Source: Nonomuraea aridisoli
GTDB lineage: Bacteria > Actinomycetota > Actinomycetes > Streptosporangiales > Streptosporangiaceae
Reading direction: 5' to 3'
NCBI RefSeq assembly: GCF_003236395.1
Contig: NZ_POUD01000062.1
Location: 1-38,010, forward strand
Length of the DNA stretch: 38,010 bases
Below the pieces are notes generated by a model, which was given only the letters and a program-made list of their open reading frames with translations, ran no database searches and had not been told where the DNA came from. A program made the translations under genes and the position numbers. Numbering within the stretch: position 1 is the first letter of the stretch; each line of letters begins with the position of its first letter. Of the stretch, positions 7,221 through 15,353 are shown piece by piece.

Positions 7221-7718
7221 GTGACGCCCCAGAGTGACGAGGACGAGGTCTGGCGGCAGATCGTCGCGTCCTTCAACGACACAGCCGAGCGCGACTCGGC
7301 CGACCAGCCATGGCCGGACAGCGAGAACCTCCCGGCGGAGCCGACCCGCCGGGTCGTCAAGCCCTCGGAGGAACGTCTCGACGACGACCCGCCCGGCGAT
7401 GTGCGGACCCACGATCCGGACGACGACCCGGACGACGAACCGGACGCGGACGACGCCGACCCCGACGACGAGGGCCACTTCGAGCCCCCGCCGCCGCCTC
7501 CGCTGCCCAAGCTCGACCTGCCGACCAAGGTGGCATGGGTGGCGCTGTTCGGCGGCCCGGCCTACCTGCTGGTCGCGGCGCTGGCGGGCTGGCACATGGA
7601 GGGCTGGGCGCTGTTCACCGCGGTGGCGGCGTTCATCGGGGGGTTCGTGGCGCTGGTGGTCCGCATGGGCGACGGCCCGCCCAACGACTCGGGCTGGGAC
7701 GACGGCGCCGTCGTCTAG
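7221..7718 (+). CDS. Acidic membrane protein of unknown function
   Basis: A 165-residue protein. The first 95 residues are strongly acidic and disordered (runs such as DPDDDPDDEPDADDADPDD), followed by a polyproline stretch, then two transmembrane helices (about 100-120 and 125-145: VAWVALFGGPAYLLVAALAGW and ALFTAVAAFIGGFVALVVRM) and a short acidic tail. Short actinomycete proteins of this build are common; none has a function I can name. GTG start, with GGAGAGG nine bases upstream. It follows the esterase by 46 bases and may be co-transcribed. Confidence 0.75.
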   Translation: MTPQSDEDEVWRQIVASFNDTAERDSADQPWPDSENLPAEPTRRVVKPSEERLDDDPPGDVRTHDPDDDPDDEPDADDADPDDEGHFEPPPPPPLPKLDLPTKVAWVALFGGPAYLLVAALAGWHMEGWALFTAVAAFIGGFVALVVRMGDGPPNDSGWDDGAVV

Positions 7719-7760
7719 CCGGTCACGTCTGGCCGGTCACGACTGGCCGGTCACGACTTC
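7719..7760. repeat. Three tandem 14-bp repeats at a convergent gene junction
   Basis: CCGGTCACGTCTGG (7719-7732), CCGGTCACGACTGG (7733-7746) and CCGGTCACGACTTC (7747-7760). The run begins right after the stop of the acidic membrane protein and contains the stop codon of the leftward secreted protein, so copy-number change would leave both proteins nearly unaltered. Confidence 0.8.
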
Positions 7761-8860
7761 GCGGTGGGGGTCTTCGGCGCGAACGACTCGACGACGTCGG
7801 TGTAGCGGTCGTCCTCGTCGACCTGGTGCCCGACGGCCCACACCGTGCCCTTGCCCGGCAGGTACGTCACGGCCTGCAGCCGCACGCTGCGCCGGCCGTC
7901 CTGGGCGTCGCCGCGGATGGCGGCGCACTCGTCCTTCTCGCAGCGCAGCAGGAACGGCTCGGCCGCCCGCGCCGGGTCGTAGCCGGTGATCCAGTAACGG
8001 CCCTTGCCGTCGCCGGTCACGCCGTAGAGCCTCGCCTCGGAGCCGGGCAGCCGCAGCTCGCGCCAGCGCTTGCCGTTCCAGGTGAGCACGAGCGGCGCGA
8101 TGTCGCCGGGCCCGTGGTAGACGCCGCCGACGGCGATCGCCCGCTTGGCGCTGTCGACCTGCACGTCGCGCAGGTAGCCGCCGCGGATGGAGGGCGCCTC
8201 CATCGCCTTCCACGAGCCGCCGGACTGGTGGACGATCAGCGGCTCGGTGCCGGTGTCGCCGACGGCGAAGCCGCCGTCGACCGCGTAGAGAGTGCCCTTC
8301 TCCTTGGTCTCCTGCACCGTCCAGGTCGTGCCGTCGCCGGTGAGGACGAGCCCGTTGCGATCGCGGCCGCCGACCGCGACGACGCGGCCGGGCTTGGCGT
8401 CGACGCCGCCCAGCCAGTCTCCGGCGCGCAGCCCCTGCGGCCTGACCCGGTCGAATCCGGTCGGGTCGCCGTGGGCGATGTACGGCAGCCCGTCGTGCCC
8501 GTCGCCGACCGCCCACACCTGTGACGGCGAGGCGGCGGCCAGCCCGCGCAGGTTTCCGGCGGACGTGTCGTCGCGCAGGCCCACCTCCGCCCATCTGCTG
8601 CCGTTCCAGTGGCGGATGGCGCCGCGGGTCTTCCAGACGTCCCAGATCTCCTGCTGGCCGACCGCCCACACGTCGCTCGGGGAGAGCGCGAGCACGTCGG
8701 ACAGTGAGCCGTCGGCCTGGAGGCGCACGCTGGTCGACTGCTGCCACGCCTCGATCGAGCGTGGGCGGGGATCGGCATGCGCGGCGGGCGTGACCTGCGT
8801 CGAGGCCACGAACGTCGCCAAGATCAAGGAGAGCGCACGCCGCTGAGAGCGACGGGTCAT
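7751..8860 (-). CDS. Secreted protein with propeller-like W-x-V-G repeats
   Basis: A 369-residue exported protein. The signal peptide is MTRRSQRRALSLILATFVASTQVTPAAHA, with cleavage after AHA. The mature part contains several spaced motifs of the form V-W-A-V-G (DVWAVGQQ, QVWAVGDG, RVVAVGGR, TVWAVGHQ) and H-W-N-G-x-x-W or T-W-x-G-K-x-W-x-E strands, the pattern of a beta-propeller with about six or seven blades. No catalytic set is seen, so binding is more likely than catalysis. The ATG at 8860 is preferred to the TTG two codons upstream because a leaderless -10 box stands six bases before it. It lies downstream of the glk cluster but has its own promoter. Confidence 0.75.
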   Translation of the reverse strand: MTRRSQRRALSLILATFVASTQVTPAAHADPRPRSIEAWQQSTSVRLQADGSLSDVLALSPSDVWAVGQQEIWDVWKTRGAIRHWNGSRWAEVGLRDDTSAGNLRGLAAASPSQVWAVGDGHDGLPYIAHGDPTGFDRVRPQGLRAGDWLGGVDAKPGRVVAVGGRDRNGLVLTGDGTTWTVQETKEKGTLYAVDGGFAVGDTGTEPLIVHQSGGSWKAMEAPSIRGGYLRDVQVDSAKRAIAVGGVYHGPGDIAPLVLTWNGKRWRELRLPGSEARLYGVTGDGKGRYWITGYDPARAAEPFLLRCEKDECAAIRGDAQDGRRSVRLQAVTYLPGKGTVWAVGHQVDEDDRYTDVVESFAPKTPTAKS

Positions 8861-8866
8861 GAACAA

Positions 8867-8872
8867 ATGCTA
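8867..8872 (-). promoter_or_regulatory. -10 box for a leaderless mRNA of the secreted propeller protein
   Basis: On the minus strand TAGCAT is followed by TTGTTC and then ATG at 8860, the same TANNNT-N6 layout as at other genes here. Confidence 0.55.
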
Positions 8873-8897
8873 CGGGCTGACCGGCCCCTCTTGCCCT

Positions 8898-9593
8898 TTA
8901 GTGCCCAAGTCGCAACTCTGCCACGACCGGGAGATGGTCGCTGGCCGCGGAGAGATCGACGATCTCCGCGTCCACTCCCCCGCACGACACGACCTGCGCC
9001 TCCCGGGCGGCGAACACGCCGTCGATCCGCACGGACGGCCGCCGGGCGGAGAAGGTCAGGCCGTCGCCCTTGGGCGCCGCGGCGTGGCAGTCGGCCAGCC
9101 GGGTGGCGAGATAGCGCCAGGCCGGCTGGTGCGGCTGCTCGTTGAGGTCGCCGGCGAGCACGATCGCCGCGCCGAACCGGGCGGCCACCCGTTCCATCAG
9201 CGACACCGCCTCGGCGGCGTGGTGCACCCTGGCCGGGTCGTTGAGGTCGAGATGGAGCGAGCCGACGGCCAGCCGCGACCCGCCCGCCTGCACCACGGCG
9301 ACGGCCAGCCCGCGCCGCTCCAGCCCGAGGAAGCCGCGCAGCCGGAGGCTCTCGGCGTGCAGCACGCGGGCCCGCCGCCCGGTCAGCACGGCCACGCCGC
9401 CCACCCGGCCCGGCGTCGCCACCGCCAGGCCGGCCGCCGCGGCCAGCGCCGCGCGCCTGGCCCGCCAGCGGCCGAACCGGGGCGCCTCCTGCACGCACAG
9501 CACGTCGGCGCGCATGGCGGTGATGACCCTGGTGAGCGCGGGCACGCTGTCGCGCATCCCGTGCAGGTTGTAGGTCGCGACCCTGATCGTCAC
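8898..9593 (-). CDS. Endonuclease/exonuclease/phosphatase family protein
   Basis: A 231-residue enzyme of the DNase I-like fold. In order: the N-terminal VATYNLHG with its metal-site Asn, VLCVQEAP with the metal-binding Glu, LHLDLNDP, GDLNEQPHQPAW and the C-terminal SDHLPVVAEL. These cover the phosphoesterase active site. The substrate (DNA, RNA, sphingolipid or sugar phosphate) cannot be told. The GTG start (9593) lies 13 bases after the glucokinase stop, so it is the last gene of that cluster. The open frame reaches further upstream, but that part reads across the glucokinase gene and is a shadow. Confidence 0.85.
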   Translation of the reverse strand: MTIRVATYNLHGMRDSVPALTRVITAMRADVLCVQEAPRFGRWRARRAALAAAAGLAVATPGRVGGVAVLTGRRARVLHAESLRLRGFLGLERRGLAVAVVQAGGSRLAVGSLHLDLNDPARVHHAAEAVSLMERVAARFGAAIVLAGDLNEQPHQPAWRYLATRLADCHAAAPKGDGLTFSARRPSVRIDGVFAAREAQVVSCGGVDAEIVDLSAASDHLPVVAELRLGH

Positions 9594-9606
9594 GTACGGC
9601 CGGGCT

Positions 9607-10539
9607 CTAGCGCCGGCGGGCGAGGTCGGCGGCGCCCACCATGCCGGCGGAGGCGCCCAGCTCGGCCAGCCGGATGTCGGCCAGCGGGCGGTGGCCGCGG
9701 CCGGTGAGCCGTTCGGCGAAGGCCGCTCTGGCCCGGTCGAGGAACAGGTCGGCGGCCCTGGAGACGCCGCCGCCGATGATGAAGCAGCCGGGGTCGAGGA
9801 TGGCCGCCAGGTCGGCCATGCCCTGCCCGAGCCAGTCGGCGAACACCCCGAACGCGGCCAGCGACGCCTCGTCGCCGCGCTGCGCGGCCTCGGTGACCTC
9901 CTCGCCCTCGATCTTGCCACCGGCCAGGCCGAGCAGCGTGCGGGCGCGGCCGGGGTCGGCGGCGGCGATCTCCCTGGCCTCCTTGACCAGCGCCTGGCCG
10001 CTGGCGTACTGCTCCCAGCAGCCGATGTTGCCGCAGCCGCACGGCCGGCCGCCGGGCTGCACCTGCATGTGGCCCAGCTCGGCGCCCATGCCCCAGCGCC
10101 CGCGGTAGAGGGCGCCGTCGAAGACCAGGCCGCCGCCGATGCCGGTGCCGAGCGTCAGGCAGACCACGTGGGACTGCCCCCGGCCCGCGCCGAACCGGGT
10201 CTCGCCCCAGGCCATGGCGTTGGCGTCGTTCTCGATCACGACGGGCAGGCCCACGAGGCCGCTGATCTTCTTCTGCAGCGGCTCCTCGCGCCAGGCGAGG
10301 TTGGGGGCGAAGCGCACCATCGACCGGGTCTCGTCGACGAACCCGGCCGCGCCCACCCCGACGGCCTCGATGTCCCTGCCGGCGGACAGCTCGCGAACGA
10401 CGTCGGCCACCGTCTCGGCCACCAGGTCGGGGCGGTCGGCGGCGGTGGGCCTGCGCGTTTGTTCGACGATCTCGCCGTTGTCGTCGACCACGCCGGCGGC
10501 CACCTTCGTCCCGCCGATGTCGACACCGATCGTGAGCAT
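9607..10539 (-). CDS. glk: ROK-family glucokinase
   Basis: A 310-residue sugar kinase that phosphorylates glucose at C6 with ATP. It has the phosphate motif D7-I-G-G-T-K, catalytic D105 in ENDAN, the sugar-binding E154-L-G-H157, and the ROK zinc site with H157, C167, C169 and C174 (GGRPCGCGNIGC). Length and motifs agree with GlkA of Streptomyces, which also has a role in glucose repression. A GGGAGA ribosome site precedes the ATG. It lies 13 bases after the DUF5304 gene and 13 bases before the nuclease-like gene, in one leftward operon. Confidence 0.92.
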   Translation of the reverse strand: MLTIGVDIGGTKVAAGVVDDNGEIVEQTRRPTAADRPDLVAETVADVVRELSAGRDIEAVGVGAAGFVDETRSMVRFAPNLAWREEPLQKKISGLVGLPVVIENDANAMAWGETRFGAGRGQSHVVCLTLGTGIGGGLVFDGALYRGRWGMGAELGHMQVQPGGRPCGCGNIGCWEQYASGQALVKEAREIAAADPGRARTLLGLAGGKIEGEEVTEAAQRGDEASLAAFGVFADWLGQGMADLAAILDPGCFIIGGGVSRAADLFLDRARAAFAERLTGRGHRPLADIRLAELGASAGMVGAADLARRR

Positions 10540-10552
10540 GCCCCGTGTCTCC

Positions 10553-10957
10553 CTATCCCAGATCTATGCGTTCCACGTTGTCGCGGTCGCGGTCGCGGTC
10601 GTCGGCCTGCCGGCGGGGGGCGGGCTTGCTCAGCGCGTCGAGCGCGCCGCGGAACGCCGCGAACAACTCGCCGCCCGCGGCCACGAGGTGGCCCGTCACG
10701 TCGTTGCCCGACTCGCGCTGCGCGGCGATCGCGCGGCACAGGGGGCAGGCGCGGCAGACGTACTCGTCGTGGGCGTCGGAGACCGCCTCCTCCCACACGT
10801 CGCGCTCACGCCGGCCGCCTCCGGAGAAGGAGTCGGTGAACGAGTTGAACACGCTCCTGCCGACCTGGCGGGTGGCCCGCCCCTGAATCGATTCGAACAG
10901 TTTGCGTGCCTCGTCGGCGACGGTGCCGATGGGGTCTTTGTCGTTGCTCTCGGTCAT
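10553..10957 (-). CDS. DUF5304 family protein with a C-x-x-C motif
   Basis: A 134-residue protein starting MTESNDKDPIGTVADEARKLFESIQ, with C-R-A-C-P-L-C at about residues 78-84 and a long hydrophilic tail rich in D-R repeats (RQADDRDRDRDNVERIDLG). It matches what I recall of actinomycete DUF5304 proteins, which often sit between an ArsA-like ATPase and glucokinase as here. The three cysteines could bind a metal. ATG at 10957 has GGAGGG four to five bases upstream; the longer frame to 10987 adds MSDPGRMEGH and lacks a site. The function is unknown. Confidence 0.75.
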   Translation of the reverse strand: MTESNDKDPIGTVADEARKLFESIQGRATRQVGRSVFNSFTDSFSGGGRRERDVWEEAVSDAHDEYVCRACPLCRAIAAQRESGNDVTGHLVAAGGELFAAFRGALDALSKPAPRRQADDRDRDRDNVERIDLG

Positions 10958-10999
10958 GTGGCCCTCCATGCGTCCGGGGTCGCTCATCTCTTCAACTCA

Positions 11000-12205
11000 T
11001 CAGGTTGCGGATTCGCTCCCCGAATTGGACGGTAGTCCAGACGGGGACCCCGTGGGCGGGTCCGACGGCGCCCACCGCACGCGGAGCACGCCGTCGCGGA
11101 GCGCCGCCCCGCTGATCTTCCTGCGGGCCAGCGCCGCGGGCAGCGCCAGGATCCTGCGGTACGGGCCGGCGGTGACGATCAGCTCGTCACCCTTGCGGGC
11201 CAGGTCGACGTCGTCGCGGTCGGCGCCCGGCAGGGCCAGCTCCAGCTCGTCGGCGCTGAGGCGCAGCGGCGGCTCGACCTCGTGGGGCGCGAACGGGTCG
11301 GACGCGCCGTACATCTCGGCGCCCACCTGGGCCAGGGCGTCCACGCCGACCGGCTCGGCGGGCAGGTACGGCACCACGTGAACGGGCAGCGGCGCGAACG
11401 ACTCCTCCGCCTCGGCCAGCAGCCTGGCCTGCGCCGCCACCCAGCCGGCCCGCCAGCCGTCGGCGCCCTCCGCCGGGAAGACCCGGTTGGCGACGACGGC
11501 GTCGACGCGGTAGCCGTACAGGCTGAGGGAGGTCAGGGTGCGCCGGGCCTCGGCGAGCACCACGGACTCGGGGGTGAGCACGAGCCGCACGGAGGCGTGG
11601 TCGCCGGTGAGCAGCTCGCGCACCTCCATCAGGCCGCGGTGGAACCGCTCGCCGGCGTTCATGACGTCCTGGCCGGGCGCGCTGACGTGGGCCACGCTGC
11701 GCATGAACGGCGACACCAGCCGGACGAGCCTGCGGCCGACCGGCAGCAGCCGGTTGACGTGCCAGTCGAGCGCCTCGGGCAGGGCCAGCAGCCGCAGCGT
11801 CTCGGCGGTGGGCGCGCAGTCGACCACGATGACGTCCCAGCGGTCCTCGCGGGCCCGCTCGCGCAGCTCCAGCAGCGCGATGACCTCCTCGGCGCCGGGC
11901 AGCACCGTGATCTCCTCGGAGGTGATCTCGTCGAGGCCCAGCTCGACCAGGGCGTTCCTTGCGTAGTCCTGCAGCTCGCCCCAGTGGCGCTCCAGCGACT
12001 TCTGGGTGTCGACCTGGTGCAGGTGGAGGCCCGGCGCGATCTCGCCCGGCTCGACGGCGAGCGCGTCGGCCAGCGAGTGGGCGGTGTCGGTCGACACGAT
12101 CAGTGTCTTGAGCCCGCGGCGCGCGGCGAGCGTGGCCGTCGCGGCGGCGGCCGTGGTCTTGCCCACGCCGCCCTTGCCGGTGAAGAGCAGGACGCGCGGG
12201 CTCAA
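11000..12205 (-). CDS. ArsA/Get3-type ATPase
   Basis: A 401-residue single-unit ArsA-like ATPase. The deviant Walker A is GKGGVGKTTAAAA (10-22); the switch region is STDTAHSLADAL, and the D-C-A-P-T-A-E-T-L-R-L-L segment is typical of the family. The C-terminus (about 320-385, VEPPLRLSADELELALPG onward) resembles the Hsp20-like domain of bacterial ArsA homologues. No arsenic genes are nearby and the arsenite cysteines are not evident, so a chaperone or targeting role is more likely than arsenite export. The TTG start overlaps the preceding stop (TTGA), and the DUF5304 gene follows after 42 bases. Confidence 0.88.
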   Translation of the reverse strand: MSPRVLLFTGKGGVGKTTAAAATATLAARRGLKTLIVSTDTAHSLADALAVEPGEIAPGLHLHQVDTQKSLERHWGELQDYARNALVELGLDEITSEEITVLPGAEEVIALLELRERAREDRWDVIVVDCAPTAETLRLLALPEALDWHVNRLLPVGRRLVRLVSPFMRSVAHVSAPGQDVMNAGERFHRGLMEVRELLTGDHASVRLVLTPESVVLAEARRTLTSLSLYGYRVDAVVANRVFPAEGADGWRAGWVAAQARLLAEAEESFAPLPVHVVPYLPAEPVGVDALAQVGAEMYGASDPFAPHEVEPPLRLSADELELALPGADRDDVDLARKGDELIVTAGPYRRILALPAALARRKISGAALRDGVLRVRWAPSDPPTGSPSGLPSNSGSESAT

Positions 12206-12645
12206 CTGGCGCGGCCCTCGGCGCGCTTCTTCAGGCCCTTGAGCGCGGTGTCCACGATCACCTTCTCCGCCTTGCGCTTGATCAGGCCGATCATGGGGAC
12301 ACTGAGATCGACCGCCAGCTCGTACGTCACCTCGGTGCTCCTGCCCGCATCGGCGAGCCGGTAACTCCCCCGCAGATCGGAGACCATCGTGCCGGGCTCG
12401 ACCACCTTCCAGCCGACGCCGTCGTCGCCGTCCCAGGTGTAGCCGAGGGTGTAGGTGTCGCTGATCGGGCCGGCGTCCAGCTTGAACCGCACCGTCAGCG
12501 CCCGGCCGTCGGGGCCGGTGTCGAGCACCTCGGCGCTCTTGACCTGCCCGGCCCATTCGGGGTAGCTCGGAAAGTCCGCGATGACCGCCATGACCTCGGC
12601 GCGGCCGGCTCCGATGGTGATGCTCGAAGTGGTGCGATCAGGCAT
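12202..12645 (-). CDS. SRPBCC (START-like, polyketide cyclase/dehydrase) family protein
   Basis: A 147-residue protein starting MPDRTTSSITIGAGRAEVMAVIADFPSYPEWAGQVKSAEVL. The long C-terminal helix (MIGLIKRKAEKVIVDTALKGLKKRAEG) closes the hydrophobic cavity expected of the fold. Such proteins bind lipids or other small hydrophobic ligands. The ATG at 12645 is chosen because a leaderless -10 box (12652-12657) sits six bases upstream; the longer frame to 12699 starts MPRRPVHRKPR and is unlikely. It is the first gene of the leftward SRPBCC-ArsA-DUF5304-glk-nuclease cluster and overlaps arsA by TTGA. Confidence 0.85.
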   Translation of the reverse strand: MPDRTTSSITIGAGRAEVMAVIADFPSYPEWAGQVKSAEVLDTGPDGRALTVRFKLDAGPISDTYTLGYTWDGDDGVGWKVVEPGTMVSDLRGSYRLADAGRSTEVTYELAVDLSVPMIGLIKRKAEKVIVDTALKGLKKRAEGRAS

Positions 12646-12651
12646 GCGACC

Positions 12652-12657
12652 ACCGTA
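12652..12657 (-). promoter_or_regulatory. -10 box heading the SRPBCC-arsA-glk cluster
   Basis: Minus-strand TACGGT, then GGTCGC, then ATG at 12645. It is probably the main promoter of the five-gene cluster, giving a leaderless message. Confidence 0.55.
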
Positions 12658-12714
12658 GTGCACAAAGCGCGGCTTGCGGTGGACCGGCCGACGCGGCACC
12701 GCGAAGCGGTCAGG

Positions 12715-13482
12715 TCACCACTCCAGCACGTACGGCACGCCCTTCCCCCGGAAGTGCCCCACGTTCACGCATTCGGTACGGCCGATGCGGGTGCGGGGTC
12801 GCAGGGGGTTGTGCACGTGGCCGAACAGGGCGTAGCGCGGCTGGGTGCGCCGGATGGCCTCCAGGGTGGCCTCGCTGCCGCGTTCGAAGCGCCGGGCCAC
12901 CACGTCGTAGAGCAGTTCGGGCACCGCGGGCGGGATGTGGCAGCACAGCACGTCGACCTCGCCGACGGCCTCGACCTTGGCGGCGTACTCCTCGTCGTCG
13001 ATCTCGTTGGGGGTGCGGTAGCGGGTCTTCAGCCCGCCGCCCACGAACCCGAACCGCAGCCCGCCGATCTCGGTCACCTGCCCGTCGAGCACCTGGTGAC
13101 CGGGCCGGAGGTAGTCGGCCCACAGACGGGGCAGGTCGACGTTGCCGTACGTCAGGTAGGCCGGGACGGGCATGGCGGCGAAGAGGGTCGCGTACTGGGC
13201 GCGGACGTTGCGTTCGATGTGCTCGCGGGGGTCGCCGTCGAGCGTGGCCCACAACCGCGCCGACATGGCCCTGGCCTCGTCGAAGCGTTTGGCCGTGCGC
13301 AGGGCGATGAACTCGGTGGCGTTGTCGGCCCCGAACAGGTCGGCGAAGATGCCCTGGGCGTGGTCGTCGTAGTCGACGAAGAGGATCAGGTCGCCGAGGC
13401 AGATCAGGGCGTCGGCGCCGTCACCGGCCCTGGCCAGCGCGTCTGCTCTGCCGTGGACGTCGCTGACGACATGGACCCTCAT
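12715..13482 (-). CDS. Calcineurin-like metallophosphoesterase
   Basis: A 255-residue enzyme with the full two-metal motif set: S-D8-V-H10-G, L-G-D-L at about 29-32, T-Y-G-N-V-D at about 130, C-C-H-I-P in the second half and the closing F-G-H-V-H-N. It probably hydrolyses phosphomono- or diesters in the cytoplasm (no signal peptide); the substrate is unknown. Start ATG at 13482 lies seven bases after a TAGGAT box, so the leader is nearly absent. It is separated from the SRPBCC gene by 69 bases and divergent from fadD. Confidence 0.87.
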   Translation of the reverse strand: MRVHVVSDVHGRADALARAGDGADALICLGDLILFVDYDDHAQGIFADLFGADNATEFIALRTAKRFDEARAMSARLWATLDGDPREHIERNVRAQYATLFAAMPVPAYLTYGNVDLPRLWADYLRPGHQVLDGQVTEIGGLRFGFVGGGLKTRYRTPNEIDDEEYAAKVEAVGEVDVLCCHIPPAVPELLYDVVARRFERGSEATLEAIRRTQPRYALFGHVHNPLRPRTRIGRTECVNVGHFRGKGVPYVLEW

Positions 13483-13489
13483 GAGGGAA

Positions 13490-13495
13490 ATCCTA
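13490..13495 (-). promoter_or_regulatory. -10 box of the metallophosphoesterase gene
   Basis: Minus-strand TAGGAT followed by seven bases and ATG. No ribosome site is present, so initiation is probably leaderless or nearly so. Confidence 0.45.
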
Positions 13496-13516
13496 CGAGT
13501 GTCGGCTGCTAGCGTG

Positions 13517-13545
13517 TTGAACGCCGTTCATAACGCCTCTATGAC
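13517..13545 (+). promoter_or_regulatory. fadD promoter with palindromic operator
   Basis: TTGAAC (13517-13522), a 17-base spacer and TATGAC (13540-13545) form a plausible sigma-70-type promoter. The perfect inverted repeat TGAACGCCGTTCA (13518-13530) overlaps the -35 box, which suits a repressor. TetR-type regulators of acyl-CoA genes bind sites with GAAC/GTTC halves, but no regulator gene adjoins. The predicted 5' leader of about 60 bases carries an AGAGGAGAG ribosome site. Confidence 0.5.
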
Positions 13546-13610
13546 AAACCTACCCGTGCGTAACTTGGCGCGGTAACGTCCTGGCGGTCACGAAAGAGGA
13601 GAGTTCATCC

Positions 13611-15353
13611 GTGCGCGAGTACAGCGTCCCCATTCTGGTCGATGTGCCCGGCTCCGCCAGCCTGACCGACACCGTGTTCGAGCGGGCCGAGCGTGAGCCC
13701 GGAACCGTGGTCCTGCGGCGCAAGACCGACGCGGGCTGGCCGGCGGTCACCGCGGCCGAGTTCCGCGACCAGGTGGTCGAGCTGGCGCGGGGGCTGATCG
13801 CGGCGGGCGTCGAGCACGGCGACCGCGTCGCGCTGATGTCGCGCACCCGCTACGAGTGGACGCTCATCGACTACGCCGTCTGGTCCATCGGCGCGGTCAC
13901 CGTGCCGATCTACGAGACCTCCTCGGCCGAGCAGGTCCGGTGGATCCTGGAGGACAGCGGGGCCAAGGCCGTGTTCGTCGAGCTGGACGGGCACGAGGAG
14001 GCCGTCAGGCAGGCGGCGCCCGGCCTCAAGCACGTCTGGCGGGTCGACCAGCCGCTGGAGACCGGCGAGGTCACCGCATCCGACGTCGGCGAGCGCAGGA
14101 AGCAGGTCGTCGCGGCCGACCTGGCCACGATCGTCTACACCTCCGGCACCACCGGGCGGCCCAAGGGCTGCCGGATCACCCACGACAACCTGCTGTTCAC
14201 CGCGCTCAACACGCTGCGGGGGCCGCTGGAGCCGCTGTTCGCCGGCAAGAGCCCGTCCGCGCTGCTGTTCCTGCCGCTGGCGCACATCTTCGCCCGGATC
14301 ATCCAGGTGGCCATCATCGAGGCGGGCGCGCTGCTCGCGCACACGCCCAACATGAAGAACGTCGCCCCCGACCTGCAGGACTTCCAGCCGACGTTCCTGC
14401 TGGGCGTGCCCCGCGTGTTCGAGAAGGTCTACAACGCCGCCGAGCAGAAGGCGATCGCGGGCGGCAAGGGCAAGATCTTCGCCCGCGCCGTGGACGTCGC
14501 GGTGGCCTGGAGCAAGGCGGAGAGCACCGGCGGGGCGGGCCTCGGCCTGCGCCTGCAGCGCGCCGTCTTCGACAGGCTGGTGTACGCCAAGCTGCGCGCC
14601 GCCACCGGCGGCCGGCTCTCGGCGGCGGTCTGCGGCGGCTCGGCGCTCGGCGACCGGCTCGGCCACTTCTTCCGCGGCGTCGGCATCGAGGTCTTCGAGG
14701 GCTACGGCCTCACCGAGACCACCGCTCCGTGCTCGGTCAACCTGCCGGGCGCCAACAAGATCGGCACGGTCGGCAAGCCGCTGCCCGGCGTCGCGCTGCG
14801 CATCGCCGACGACGGCGAGATCCTGGCCAAGGGCCGCAACGTCTTCCACGGGTACTGGAAGAACGACGAGGCCACCGGCGAGGTGATCGACGCCGAGGGC
14901 TGGTTCCACACGGGTGACGCCGGCGAGCTCGACGCCGACGGCTACCTGCGCATCACCGGGCGCAAGAAGGAGATCCTGGTGACGGCGGCGGGCAAGAACG
15001 TCGCGCCCGGCCCGCTGGAGGACGCGCTGCGCGCCCATCCGCTGATCTCCCAGGCGATGCTCGTGGGCGACGGCCGGCCGTACGTCGCCGCGCTCGTCAC
15101 GCTCGACCCCGAGGCCCTGCCGCCGGGCGTCTCCGTGGCGGAGCTGCGCGCCGACCCGAAGACGCAGGCGGAGATCCAGGCGGCCGTGGACCGGGCGAAC
15201 CTCATGGTGTCGAAGGCCGAGCAGATCAAGAAGTTCACGATCCTCGGCGCCGACCTCACCGAGGACAGCGGCCACCTGACGCCCACCCTCAAGGTGAAGC
15301 GCAACCTCGTGATGCGCGACTTCGCTAAAGAGATCGACGAACTGTACGCCTGA
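13611..15353 (+). CDS. Long-chain fatty-acid-CoA ligase (AMP-binding, FadD15-like)
   Basis: A 580-residue acyl-CoA synthetase that activates fatty acids through an acyl-AMP. The P-loop is YTSGTTGRPKGC near residue 176, the adenine-binding segment EGYGLTETTAPC near 363, the hinge GRKKEILVTAAGKN near 450, and the C-terminal catalytic lysine lies in TPTLKVKRN near residue 565. The order and length match the FadD15/AAS-type long-chain ligases of actinomycetes. GTG start with an AGAGGAGAG site about eight bases upstream. It has its own promoter with an operator and ends before a structured intergenic region. It lies divergent from the metallophosphoesterase. Confidence 0.92.
   Translation: MREYSVPILVDVPGSASLTDTVFERAEREPGTVVLRRKTDAGWPAVTAAEFRDQVVELARGLIAAGVEHGDRVALMSRTRYEWTLIDYAVWSIGAVTVPIYETSSAEQVRWILEDSGAKAVFVELDGHEEAVRQAAPGLKHVWRVDQPLETGEVTASDVGERRKQVVAADLATIVYTSGTTGRPKGCRITHDNLLFTALNTLRGPLEPLFAGKSPSALLFLPLAHIFARIIQVAIIEAGALLAHTPNMKNVAPDLQDFQPTFLLGVPRVFEKVYNAAEQKAIAGGKGKIFARAVDVAVAWSKAESTGGAGLGLRLQRAVFDRLVYAKLRAATGGRLSAAVCGGSALGDRLGHFFRGVGIEVFEGYGLTETTAPCSVNLPGANKIGTVGKPLPGVALRIADDGEILAKGRNVFHGYWKNDEATGEVIDAEGWFHTGDAGELDADGYLRITGRKKEILVTAAGKNVAPGPLEDALRAHPLISQAMLVGDGRPYVAALVTLDPEALPPGVSVAELRADPKTQAEIQAAVDRANLMVSKAEQIKKFTILGADLTEDSGHLTPTLKVKRNLVMRDFAKEIDELYA

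Noticed and set aside
10884..10893. Palindrome GAATCGATTC as an operator
   Set aside because: It lies inside the DUF5304 coding sequence far from any promoter; a 10-bp palindrome can occur by chance.
11000..12205. Arsenite efflux ATPase
   Set aside because: No arsB, arsR, arsC or arsenite-binding cysteines are present, and the neighbours are SRPBCC, DUF5304 and glucokinase.
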